DNA of 6,290 nt from contig JADGPV010000086.1 in NCBI GenBank assembly GCA_017882245.1, forward strand, positions 1 through 6,290. Reading direction: 5' to 3'. Shown here one piece after another: positions 1-5,807 of this stretch. Each line of letters opens with the position of its first letter. Within the stretch, counting starts at the first letter, position 1. The notes beneath the pieces are model-generated. The model ran no database searches, had not been told where the DNA came from, and was given only the letters and a program-made list of their open reading frames with translations. Made by a program: the position numbers and the translations under genes. Source of the stretch: Bacteroidales bacterium. Its GTDB lineage: Bacteria > Bacteroidota > Bacteroidia > Bacteroidales > VadinHA17.

Positions 1-208
1 GCCTGACGGCAGACTTACCATAACACAGGAACAGAATGCCGGCAACCCTATGCGTTCCGGTCTGGTACCGCTGATGACCTGTGATGTATGGGAGCATGCA
101 TATTACATCGACTACAGGAACAGGCGGCAAGATTATATTAAGAATTTTTGGGAACTGCTTGACTGGAACATCATTGGAGACCGGTATGACGAGGCATTAA
201 AGAGATAA
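1..208 (+). CDS. sodB: Superoxide dismutase (Fe/Mn family), C-terminal part
   Basis: This is the last 68 codons of an iron/manganese superoxide dismutase, which converts superoxide to hydrogen peroxide and oxygen in the cytoplasm. The 5' end lies outside the window, and the reading frame begins at base 2. The family signature DVWEHAYY is intact (bases 83-106), and its Asp and His are two of the four metal ligands; the other two are upstream of the window. The following YIDYRNRR and FWELLDWN stretches are also typical of the family. The loop upstream reads NAGNPM, with Ala-Gly where classical Mn enzymes carry Gln-Asp. This points to an Fe-type or cambialistic enzyme of the kind found in Bacteroidales, although metal use cannot be proved from a fragment. 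The gene ends in TAA and is followed by a strong terminator, so it is probably the last gene of its transcript. Family assignment is near certain; the symbol is given by family. Confidence 0.95.
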   Translation, partial: PDGRLTITQEQNAGNPMRSGLVPLMTCDVWEHAYYIDYRNRRQDYIKNFWELLDWNIIGDRYDEALKR

Positions 209-238
209 TCTTCAAGTGTTGTTCCCTTATGATTTTTG

Positions 239-271
239 AAATACTCCCTGGGTGAACCCGGGAGTATTTTT
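239..271 (+). terminator. Rho-independent terminator after the superoxide dismutase gene
   Basis: The arms aatactccc (240-248) and gggagtatt (260-268) are perfectly complementary. They are extended inward by ggg/ccc (250-252 with 257-259) around a single bulged T at 249 and a tgaa loop. A run of T residues (267-271) follows the stem. It lies 30 bases past the sod stop codon and just before the next gene's promoter, so it should insulate the two. Confidence 0.9.
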
Positions 272-274
272 ATG

Positions 275-282
275 TATCTTTG
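275..282 (+). promoter_or_regulatory. Bacteroidota-type -7 promoter element for the nitroreductase gene
   Basis: The sequence TATCTTTG matches the Bacteroidota sigma-A -7 consensus TAnnTTTG exactly. It sits directly after the sod terminator and 15 bases before the ATG at 298. Transcription would start near 288, giving a leader of about 10 bases with no Shine-Dalgarno sequence, as is usual in this phylum. No clear -33 TTTG is visible at the expected spacing. The element overlaps the TTG at 280, which argues against that codon being the gene start. Confidence 0.65.
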
Positions 283-297
283 GCCAAAATTCAGAAT

Positions 298-870
298 ATG
301 AATCTCAGACAGCTAATAGAGAAAACAAGAACATACCGCAGGTTTGATGAGAAACATGCTATAGACACGGCAACCCTGGTCTCACTGGTTGACCTGGCCC
401 GCCTTTCGGCTTCCGGCGCCAACCGTCAACCGCTGAAGTATATCCTCGTTAATGATCCCAAACAGCGTCCGGCTGTTTATTCCTGTCTTGCATGGGCCGG
501 CTACCTTACAACATGGGAAGGCCCTGACCCCGGCGAGAGACCAACTGCATATATAATAATCCTTGGCGATAAGGAGATATCTGATTCCTTCGGAGTGGAT
601 CATGGAATAGCTGCACAGAGCATCATGCTCGGAGCAACAGATGCCGGCCTGGGAGGATGTATTATTGCTTCAGTGAAGAAGGAAAAACTGAGAGCAGCGA
701 TGGAGATACCCAGGGAATACGAGATACTACTTGTACTAGCTCTCGGAAAACCGGTTGAAAAGGTAGTCCTCGAAACCATTAAGAATAACGATGTGAAATA
801 CTGGAGAGATGACTCACGCGTTCATCATGTTCCGAAAAGAACACTCGACGAGATCATCCTGCGCAAATAG
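298..870 (+). CDS. Nitroreductase family protein (FMN-dependent oxidoreductase)
   Basis: This 190-residue protein belongs to the nitroreductase superfamily: FMN-binding, usually dimeric, cytoplasmic enzymes that use NAD(P)H to reduce nitro compounds, quinones or other acceptors. Visible family signatures are RTYRRF near residues 11-16 (phosphate/FMN contact), SASGANRQP at 37-45 (FMN contact), a DHGIAAQSIMLGATDAGLGGC core at 101-121, and LALGKP at 147-152. The length is typical of compact members. The frame can be extended six codons to a TTG at 280, but that codon lies inside the promoter element and upstream of the predicted transcript start, so the ATG at 298 is preferred. The last 62 bases overlap the start of the next gene. 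The physiological substrate cannot be inferred. Family confidence is high and specific function low. Confidence 0.9.
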   Translation: MNLRQLIEKTRTYRRFDEKHAIDTATLVSLVDLARLSASGANRQPLKYILVNDPKQRPAVYSCLAWAGYLTTWEGPDPGERPTAYIIILGDKEISDSFGVDHGIAAQSIMLGATDAGLGGCIIASVKKEKLRAAMEIPREYEILLVLALGKPVEKVVLETIKNNDVKYWRDDSRVHHVPKRTLDEIILRK

Positions 871-1591
871 TGCTGGCAGGTACTGTCTCACCTTTCTTTT
901 TCTCCTTGTCATTTGTTCACTGACGGGGGTGTCGGGCCAGCAGGCAGAGCCGATACTGTTTAATGGTATCATGCTCGACGCTGATACCCGTGAACCACTG
1001 ACAGGTGCCCAATATATAATCAAAGGCAAAGCGGCGGGTGTTGCCGACACCCGGGGGATGGTCTCATTTTATGCCCGCCCTCATGATACTGTCAGGTTCT
1101 CATGCCTTGGATACAAGAATTTTCGGATGGTTGTGGGTGATACGCTGCTTACAAAAGAATATATCGCAGGCATTTATCTCAGCAAAGACACGCTGGTGAT
1201 CCCTGCGGTTGTGATTATGCCCAGGCTGAATAATATGAGGGCAGAGATCATGGCTGGCCGGCCTGATACAGACCAGGAGTTAATCAATGCAGCAAATAAT
1301 CTTAAAATATCTGCTTACCAGGGACTTACAGCCGCCGCCAGACTTGATGACCCTGCAGCCAACTATGAGGTCATCAGGCATTCGCAGGCTGTGGCAGCCG
1401 GTGAAAAAGGCGGCATCCCCTCCGGACAGATGCTCGTTTTCAACCCTTTGATCCTTCTGCCTGTTATCTATTTGCTTTCCACAGGGTTACGAGAGGATCC
1501 TCCTCCTCCGGCTCCATACATCTCTGCTAAGGAGCTGACCCGCATACGGGAGCTCCATGATTCACTTATTTACAAAACCAAAACGCGCTAA
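809..1591 (+). CDS. Exported protein with carboxypeptidase-regulatory-like domain
   Basis: This 260-residue protein of unknown function is predicted to be exported. Residues about 27-43 form a hydrophobic signal segment (LTFLFLLVICSLTGVSG), with likely cleavage before QQAEP. The n-region is unusually long (about 26 residues, or 20 if the second Met is used). Residues about 48-138 resemble the CarboxypepD_reg-like beta-sandwich common in Bacteroidota envelope proteins, including GIMLDADTREPLTGAQYIIKG, ...VADTRGMVSFYA and SCLGYK. The C-terminal half is not recognised. It contains a hydrophobic stretch FNPLILLPVIYLLSTGL (211-227) followed by a proline run, and may contact the membrane. The start is uncertain: ATG at 809 or ATG at 827, both inside the nitroreductase gene, with no usable start after that gene's stop that would keep the signal peptide. 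The overlap suggests cotranscription, but no shared function is evident. Confidence 0.75.
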   Translation: MTHAFIMFRKEHSTRSSCANSAGRYCLTFLFLLVICSLTGVSGQQAEPILFNGIMLDADTREPLTGAQYIIKGKAAGVADTRGMVSFYARPHDTVRFSCLGYKNFRMVVGDTLLTKEYIAGIYLSKDTLVIPAVVIMPRLNNMRAEIMAGRPDTDQELINAANNLKISAYQGLTAAARLDDPAANYEVIRHSQAVAAGEKGGIPSGQMLVFNPLILLPVIYLLSTGLREDPPPPAPYISAKELTRIRELHDSLIYKTKTR

Positions 1592-1599
1592 GATATAAC

Positions 1600-1620
1600 G
1601 GCGCCCCGCCAGGGCTGCGC
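1600..1620. terminator. Possible weak hairpin between convergent genes
   Basis: The 81-base gap between two convergent genes holds a GC-rich hairpin: gccc (1603-1606) pairs with gggc (1612-1615), extended by gc/gc across one bulged T. No T-run follows on either strand, so it is at best a weak terminator. A wider 7-base inverted repeat, aagatat at 1590-1596 and atatctt at 1659-1665, brackets the whole gap and may be chance. Confidence 0.25.
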
Positions 1621-1672
1621 TCCTGATCACTGTCTGCTTTCTCTAAGCGGAGAGCCTGATATCTTTAAAATA

Positions 1673-2584
1673 TTATTTCTTGACAAATATTGCCTTCATG
1701 ATATGGCTTGCCATCTTCGGATTCTCTTTCAATCTCCTTGTTGAATAGCCAAACCATTTCTTTCCGAAAGGCACATATACCCTCATTGCGTGCCCGGCAT
1801 CAACAATGGTCTGCCTAAGCCTGGGGGTCACACCATAGAGCATCTGGAACTCATACATATTTTTGGGTACGTTATACTTCCTGATGAGCTCGCAGGCACT
1901 ATCAATAACAGGTTTGTCGTGAGTTGCAATACCGACAAATATTTTGTTTTTGAACATGAATTCCAGGTCTTCCAGATAATGCTTGTTAATCTCTTCGTAT
2001 TTTTTAAACGAGATTGCGGCTGGTTCAACATAGATGCCTTTGCACAGCCTGTAGTTCGTGGGAATCTCAGAACTGTTCATATCAAGCATCTTTTCCAGGT
2101 CACCGAAAGTTCTCTTAAGATAAGCCTGCACCACCAGCCCGACGTTCTTCGGGTATTCAGAGTGAAGCCTGCGGTACAGATCTATCTCCATGTCAGTGCA
2201 CGGAGAATCTTCCATATCTATCCTGCAGAAGCTGTTATATGAAGCAGCTCTGGCAACTATTTCCTTCATAAGCTTAAAGCATACCTCTTTATCGATCAGC
2301 ATGCCGAAGCTTGTCGGCTTAAGTGAGAAGTTACCATCAACGCCGCTCCGCTGAACCTCTTCGATCAGCTCTAAGTACTCCTTCTTGTTCTCCTCGGCTT
2401 CATCGAGTGTCTTGATGAATTCACCCAGCACATCAAGGGTTACTTTTATGCCTTTTGAGTTCAGGTCCTTTGATTCGCGCATGGCATCTGCCATCGTTTC
2501 ACCTGCAATGTATGAACGTGAAAAGATCCATATGAACTTTTTCGGAAAATATGGAAGGATGGTAGCGATGAATTTGTTGAACAT
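1673..2584 (-). CDS. Proline dehydrogenase (monofunctional)
   Basis: This FAD-dependent enzyme oxidises proline to pyrroline-5-carboxylate and passes electrons to the membrane quinone pool; it is the first step of proline catabolism. From the ATG at 2584 it has 303 residues, close to stand-alone bacterial enzymes of the PutB/FadM type (about 300). It lacks the P5C dehydrogenase part of bifunctional PutA. Barrel motifs in order are SLKPTSFG (87-94), RIDMED (121-126), VVQAYLKRT (151-159), RLCKGIYVEP (179-188), GIATHD (218-223), EFQMLYG (245-251) and YSTRRLKENP (280-289). Tyr280, Arg283 and Arg284 correspond to the substrate-binding Tyr and Arg pair of E. coli PutA. The frame extends upstream to an ATG at 2638, but a TACCTTTG promoter element lies between the two starts, and family proteins begin like the shorter form. 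It stands alone on this strand, with no P5C dehydrogenase beside it in the window. Confidence 0.95.
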   Translation of the reverse strand: MFNKFIATILPYFPKKFIWIFSRSYIAGETMADAMRESKDLNSKGIKVTLDVLGEFIKTLDEAEENKKEYLELIEEVQRSGVDGNFSLKPTSFGMLIDKEVCFKLMKEIVARAASYNSFCRIDMEDSPCTDMEIDLYRRLHSEYPKNVGLVVQAYLKRTFGDLEKMLDMNSSEIPTNYRLCKGIYVEPAAISFKKYEEINKHYLEDLEFMFKNKIFVGIATHDKPVIDSACELIRKYNVPKNMYEFQMLYGVTPRLRQTIVDAGHAMRVYVPFGKKWFGYSTRRLKENPKMASHIMKAIFVKK

Positions 2585-2610
2585 TTTTTTCTGATGGTTT
2601 AATAAGTTTC

Positions 2611-2618
2611 CAAAGGTA
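2611..2618 (-). promoter_or_regulatory. Bacteroidota-type -7 element for proline dehydrogenase
   Basis: Read on the minus strand the bases are TACCTTTG, an exact TAnnTTTG match. Transcription would start near 2605, about 20 bases before the ATG at 2584, with an A-rich leader ending in AGAAAAAA. No convincing -33 TTTG is seen. An imperfect palindrome at 2637-2651 lies roughly where that element should be, as expected for a regulated promoter. Confidence 0.6.
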
Positions 2619-2711
2619 TAACTGAATAATCCTGCCATAAATGACGTTTATCATTAGTTGAGGCTGATTTATCACATTTTTATGTTATTTCGAAAAATAA
2701 TCCGGGAAAGT

Positions 2712-2738
2712 GCAACCATTTGAAGTCATAGGATGTCT
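2712..2738 (+). promoter_or_regulatory. ECF-sigma-type promoter upstream of the sigma factor gene
   Basis: GCAACC at 2712-2717 resembles the AAC-containing -35 element recognised by group 4 (ECF) sigma factors. TGTCT at 2734-2738 resembles the (C)GTCT -10 element. They are separated by 16 bases, the usual ECF spacing, and A-rich sequence lies upstream. A start near 2745 would give a leader of about 12 bases before the ATG at 2757. The placement suggests the sigma factor transcribes its own operon. The elements are seen in the sequence; their use is inferred. Confidence 0.65.
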
Positions 2739-2756
2739 TGATAATGTGCTCAGCTG

Positions 2757-3311
2757 ATGATGAGCGACCAACATATCATTGAGGGCTGCATCAGGCACAA
2801 CAGAAAGGCACAGCAGATGCTCTGGAAACAGTATTCAGGTTATCTGCTCGGCGTCTGTCTGAGATATGCTACTGACAGGCCTGAAGCTGAAGATATGCTG
2901 CAGGAAGCCTTCCTCAGGATTTTCTTTAATCTTGGGGAATACTCGGGAACAGGTTCTTTTAAAGGATGGCTGAGAAAGGTGACGGTGAACACGGCAATCA
3001 CATATTATCATAAAAATCTGCGTCATAAGCATCAGATTGACATAGATGATTATGTGAGTACAGAGACCGGCACCAGCGGGTTTGAAGAGGATTTTTACAC
3101 GGCCGAGGATCTTTACAGGGTGCTTAATGAACTCTCGCCCGGTTACAGGATGGTGTTTAACCTTTATACAATAGAAGGCTATAAACATCATGAGATAGCT
3201 GAAATGCTTGGTATTGATGTAAACACTTCAAAATCACAATATAGCAGGGCCAGGGCAATACTCAGGAAAAAGCTTGAGGACCTGACAAAGCTTAAAGGAA
3301 AATATACCTGA
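2757..3311 (+). CDS. RNA polymerase sigma factor, ECF (sigma-70 group 4) family
   Basis: This 184-residue alternative sigma factor directs RNA polymerase to a specialised promoter set. Region 2 spans about residues 20-88 and includes the DMLQEAFLRIFFNLGEY core helix and the GSFKGWLRKVTVNTAITYYHK segment that contacts the -10. Region 4 spans about 118-172, with LNELSPGYRMVFNLY and the helix-turn-helix HEIAEMLGIDVNTSKSQYSR that reads the -35. There is no extra C-terminal domain, so it is a minimal ECF factor. A second ATG follows directly at 2760, and either could be the start. The gene lies 7 bases upstream of a membrane protein with an anti-sigma-like head, which is very likely its regulator and cotranscribed. 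A consensus-like ECF promoter upstream suggests positive autoregulation. The gene neighbourhood links it to PorP-type, T9SS-associated envelope functions. Confidence 0.95.
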   Translation: MMSDQHIIEGCIRHNRKAQQMLWKQYSGYLLGVCLRYATDRPEAEDMLQEAFLRIFFNLGEYSGTGSFKGWLRKVTVNTAITYYHKNLRHKHQIDIDDYVSTETGTSGFEEDFYTAEDLYRVLNELSPGYRMVFNLYTIEGYKHHEIAEMLGIDVNTSKSQYSRARAILRKKLEDLTKLKGKYT

Positions 3312-3318
3312 AAAGGGA

Positions 3319-4611
3319 ATGACTGAGGAGGAAAGAGATAATAACCTTGAGAACCTCTTCCGCAATAAGCTGGAAGAGAAAGAGATGGTGGCAGAGAGCG
3401 ACCTTACCGGCCGTTTTATGCGTCGCCTTGGTTGGAAGGAGTTCTTCAGGTTCCCTCCCACCCGCTTCAATATCTATTATGTTTCTGCAGTTATTGCCGG
3501 ACTGACCGTGGCAGGACTGATGCTTCTCATACCCCCGCGTGGGAAAGACACCGTGCCGGATGACCTGGCGCCAAAGAACGGGCAGACCGTAACAGGTGCT
3601 AATACTGAAATCATGACGGAGCGCCAGAATGAAAACGAAATACCTAAGGTGACAGTTACAGAAGCCGCATCAGGGACAGTGAGGGCTGAGCCTGCACCTG
3701 GCGGCGTCACCGAGAGGCAGAACGGCATAAAAACTCCGACCGGGGCAGGGGAGAACGATATTAAAGTCAGCAAGCAAGGAAAGGATGAAGTCTCAGTAAC
3801 TCAAGCTACTATGCCGGGTGCAGTGATCAGCGCTTCAGTCACGTCCGGATGTGTACCTCTCCGTGTCAGTTTCCGGAATCCTGACGCAGCCACAGGAACC
3901 GCAGAATGGAGTTTTGGTGACGGCGGATCATCAGGTGAAAATAATCCTGATTATATCTATGACCTTCCAGGGACTTATAAGGTCAGCCTGACACTCACTG
4001 ATCAGAGAGGCCGTAAGACTATGGCAACAGAAGTAATAGAAGCATGGGCCGGACCCTCAGCCTCATTTGAGATAAGACAAAATGATCCTTGGGGCGAAAG
4101 CGACAAAGCCAGCTTTATAAATCTTTCAACGGGAGCCGTGCAGTACCTGTGGGATTTCGGCGATGGAACTTTTTCAACCCTGTCAGACCCCTCATATAAG
4201 TATGAGCGGGCGGGCAGCTATAATGTGACACTGGTGGCATACTCTGAGAACGGATGTGCTGACTCACTGACCATTAATGACGCCTTCACCGACAATGGCA
4301 CTTTTATAAGGTTCCCCAACGCCTTTATGCCCAATGCAGGCGGGCCTACAGGAGGGTACTATAACCAGCGCACCGATGAAGATAATCAGGTATTCCATCC
4401 TGTGACATCAGGCGTTACTTCGTACAATCTAAAAATCTATAACAAGGTTGGAATGCTGGTATTTGAAAGTGATGATATTGCTATGGGATGGGACGGATAT
4501 TATAAAGGACAGATCTGCACCCCCGGAGTTTATGTCTGGAAGGTGAGGGGCACATTCCGTAACGGCCAGCCAGTTGTGATGGCAGGTGATGTCACCCTCT
4601 TAAATTATTGA
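3319..4611 (+). CDS. Membrane-anchored anti-sigma-like protein with two PKD domains and a CHU_C domain
   Basis: This 430-residue protein has a mosaic layout. Residues 1-50 are charged and soluble (TEEERDNNLENLFRNKLEEKE...), with no signal peptide, and resemble the short cytoplasmic heads of Bacteroidota anti-sigma factors. Residues about 52-72 form a single membrane helix. Residues 73-165 are a Thr/Glu/Gly/Pro-rich linker with two TERQN repeats (100-104 and 131-135). Two PKD beta-sandwich domains follow, marked by WSFGDGGSS (197-205) and WDFGDGTFST (278-287). Residues about 328-430 match the gliding-motility/T9SS type B C-terminal (CHU_C) domain: FPNAFMPN, YNLKIYNKVGMLVFES, GWDGYYKGQICTPGVYVWKV. 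With the head inside the cell, the PKD and CHU_C domains would lie in the periplasm. It starts 7 bases after the ECF sigma stop, next to an AAAGGGA stretch, so it probably holds and releases that sigma factor. Domain calls are firm for PKD and CHU_C; the anti-sigma role is inferred from position and topology. Confidence 0.88.
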   Translation: MTEEERDNNLENLFRNKLEEKEMVAESDLTGRFMRRLGWKEFFRFPPTRFNIYYVSAVIAGLTVAGLMLLIPPRGKDTVPDDLAPKNGQTVTGANTEIMTERQNENEIPKVTVTEAASGTVRAEPAPGGVTERQNGIKTPTGAGENDIKVSKQGKDEVSVTQATMPGAVISASVTSGCVPLRVSFRNPDAATGTAEWSFGDGGSSGENNPDYIYDLPGTYKVSLTLTDQRGRKTMATEVIEAWAGPSASFEIRQNDPWGESDKASFINLSTGAVQYLWDFGDGTFSTLSDPSYKYERAGSYNVTLVAYSENGCADSLTINDAFTDNGTFIRFPNAFMPNAGGPTGGYYNQRTDEDNQVFHPVTSGVTSYNLKIYNKVGMLVFESDDIAMGWDGYYKGQICTPGVYVWKVRGTFRNGQPVVMAGDVTLLNY

Positions 4612-4633
4612 AGCAAAGGAACTTGTTACAGGC

Positions 4634-4715
4634 ATTGTTAATATCTTCTCCATGAAATGGGCTGATTGTTGATATAATTAGATGTAACCTTATTGGGGTT
4701 TAGCCGTATAATTAG
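4634..4715 (+). repeat. Short direct repeats upstream of the PorP-like gene
   Basis: The 136-base gap before the PorP-like gene holds ATTGTTAATAT (4634-4644) and ATTGTTGATAT (4665-4675), identical at 10 of 11 bases and 31 bases apart, close to three helical turns. It also holds TATAATTAG twice (4673-4681 and 4707-4715). They could be regulator sites, but AT-rich DNA yields such repeats by chance. No terminator is visible in this gap. Confidence 0.3.
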
Positions 4716-4724
4716 CTACTTTCG
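4693..4724 (+). promoter_or_regulatory. Probable promoter of the PorP-like gene
   Basis: TTG (4693-4695) and TACTTTCG (4717-4724) are separated by 21 bases and approximate the Bacteroidota -33/-7 arrangement, with one mismatch in the -7 consensus TAnnTTTG. Transcription would begin near 4730, only a few bases before the ATG at 4738. An overlapping ECF-like pair, GTAACC at 4684-4689 and CGTAT at 4705-4709 (15-base spacer), is a weaker alternative. Confidence 0.45.
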
Positions 4725-4747
4725 TGTTAATAAAAAAATGAACCGGA

Positions 4748-5734
4748 TTGTTAGCTAGAACTAAATATCTGATCGGTCTGCTATTCTTGATTTCTGTTTT
4801 TGCCAGCGGTCAGGACCCTCAGTTCTCCCAGTTTTATGCAAATCAGCTCTATCTGGCTCCGTCATTCGCTGGCGCTACTGAAGATTATCGCGTTGCCATG
4901 AACTGGCGCGACCAGTGGCCTTCAATACCTCGCGTTTATCAGACCTACAGCTTCTCTTTCGACAAGGCCGTTCCCAATTTCAATTCCGGGATAGGCCTCC
5001 TTGCAACCTATGATGTTGCCGGATCAGGCGATCTCAGCACTACAAACATAGGCATCCTCTACTCGTACGATATTCAGATAAATGACGACTGGCATATAAG
5101 GCCTGGTGTCTGCTTTAAGTTCTACTATCTCGGGCTTGACCTGAATAAGCTTGTATGGAACAGTCAGATAACCACCGGCGGAACACTGCCTCCCATTGTC
5201 CCTCCGCCGTTTGATAATGTAGCCGACATTGACTTCTCCACCTCCGCCCTTGCTTATAATGACAAGATCTGGGGAGGCTTCACTGTTGACCACCTCCTCC
5301 GGCCAAAAACATCCTTCTGGGGTGATGAAGCTTTTGTACCGATAAAGCTTGATTTTTACGGTGGTTTCCAGATAGTCAGTCGCGGACGGCTCAAAAAGAA
5401 ACTGACCGAAGTGATGTCTGTGGCTGCCAACTTTGTTTACCAGGGAAAGTACTACCAGTCTGATATTGGTCTTTATTACTATAATCATCCGCTTGTCTTT
5501 GGCGTGTGGTACAGGGGTATTCCAATCATAACTTCACAGCCCGGCGACGCTATCATAGGAATGATAGGCATTAAAACCGACCAGCTCAATATAGGCTTTA
5601 GCTATGACATGACAATTTCTAACCTGATAACCTCATCCGGAGGAGCTTACGAGTTGTCACTCATTTATTCATTCACCGGAACAATGATTAAGCGCGGACA
5701 GAAGATTCACGCTATACCCTGCCCCGAGTTCTGA
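4748..5734 (+). CDS. PorP/SprF family type IX secretion system outer-membrane protein
   Basis: This 328-residue predicted outer-membrane beta-barrel belongs to the PorP/SprF family. Members work with the type IX secretion system or retain CHU_C-bearing substrates at the cell surface, as Flavobacterium SprF does for SprB. A signal peptide (hydrophobic core LIGLLFLISVFASG) is followed by the family hallmark QDPQFSQFYANQLYLAPSFAGA at residues 22-43. GIGLLATYDVAGSGDLSTT, IRPGVCFKFYYL and LNIGFSYDMTISNL are further family-like strands. The protein ends in YELSLIYSF followed by a short tail, IPCPEF. The start is a problem: the only start codon in frame before the signal peptide is TTG at 4748, while a well-placed ATG with an A-rich leader at 4738 is one base out of frame and stops after six codons. 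A one-base error or mutation, or genuine TTG use, would explain this. It is probably not PorP itself but one of several paralogues paired with a CHU_C protein, here the upstream gene. Confidence 0.88.
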   Translation: MLARTKYLIGLLFLISVFASGQDPQFSQFYANQLYLAPSFAGATEDYRVAMNWRDQWPSIPRVYQTYSFSFDKAVPNFNSGIGLLATYDVAGSGDLSTTNIGILYSYDIQINDDWHIRPGVCFKFYYLGLDLNKLVWNSQITTGGTLPPIVPPPFDNVADIDFSTSALAYNDKIWGGFTVDHLLRPKTSFWGDEAFVPIKLDFYGGFQIVSRGRLKKKLTEVMSVAANFVYQGKYYQSDIGLYYYNHPLVFGVWYRGIPIITSQPGDAIIGMIGIKTDQLNIGFSYDMTISNLITSSGGAYELSLIYSFTGTMIKRGQKIHAIPCPEF

Positions 5735-5799
5735 TAATTCACGGCCTTCCTTTCCTTAGTCTGGTACCGCATTCTCCCTTTTCATATTTAAAATTTATG

Positions 5800-5807
5800 T
5801 ATGTTTG
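5800..5807 (+). promoter_or_regulatory. Bacteroidota-type -7 element for the Skp-like gene
   Basis: TATGTTTG matches TAnnTTTG exactly and lies 37 bases before the ATG at 5845, so transcription would start near 5813. A perfect inverted repeat, aacaa-t-ttgtt (5811-5821), covers the predicted start point and could be an operator. The same stretch carries GTGCAACAATTTG (5807-5819), nearly identical to the -35 region of the ECF promoter at 2710-2722. No terminator for the upstream gene is visible in this 110-base gap. Confidence 0.55.

Noticed and set aside
41..75. GCAACC sequence resembling the ECF -35 element inside the superoxide dismutase gene
   Set aside because: It encodes conserved enzyme residues, has no GTCT at 16 bases and no gene start nearby. 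A similar GCAACC near 370 in the nitroreductase gene was rejected for the same reason.
1790..2242. 150-residue open frame on the plus strand opposite proline dehydrogenase
   Set aside because: It lies wholly antisense to a gene with clear family motifs, its product resembles no family I recognise, and it has no promoter element. It is a shadow frame.
3616..3723. Two TERQN repeats in the linker of the PKD/CHU_C protein as a possible recent duplication
   Set aside because: The codons differ at several synonymous sites and the flanks do not align over length, so this is low-complexity linker rather than a recent repeat.
5024..5488. 154-residue open frame on the minus strand opposite the PorP-like gene
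   Set aside because: It is antisense to a well-supported barrel protein with no recognisable domain or start signals; best explained by codon bias of the real gene.
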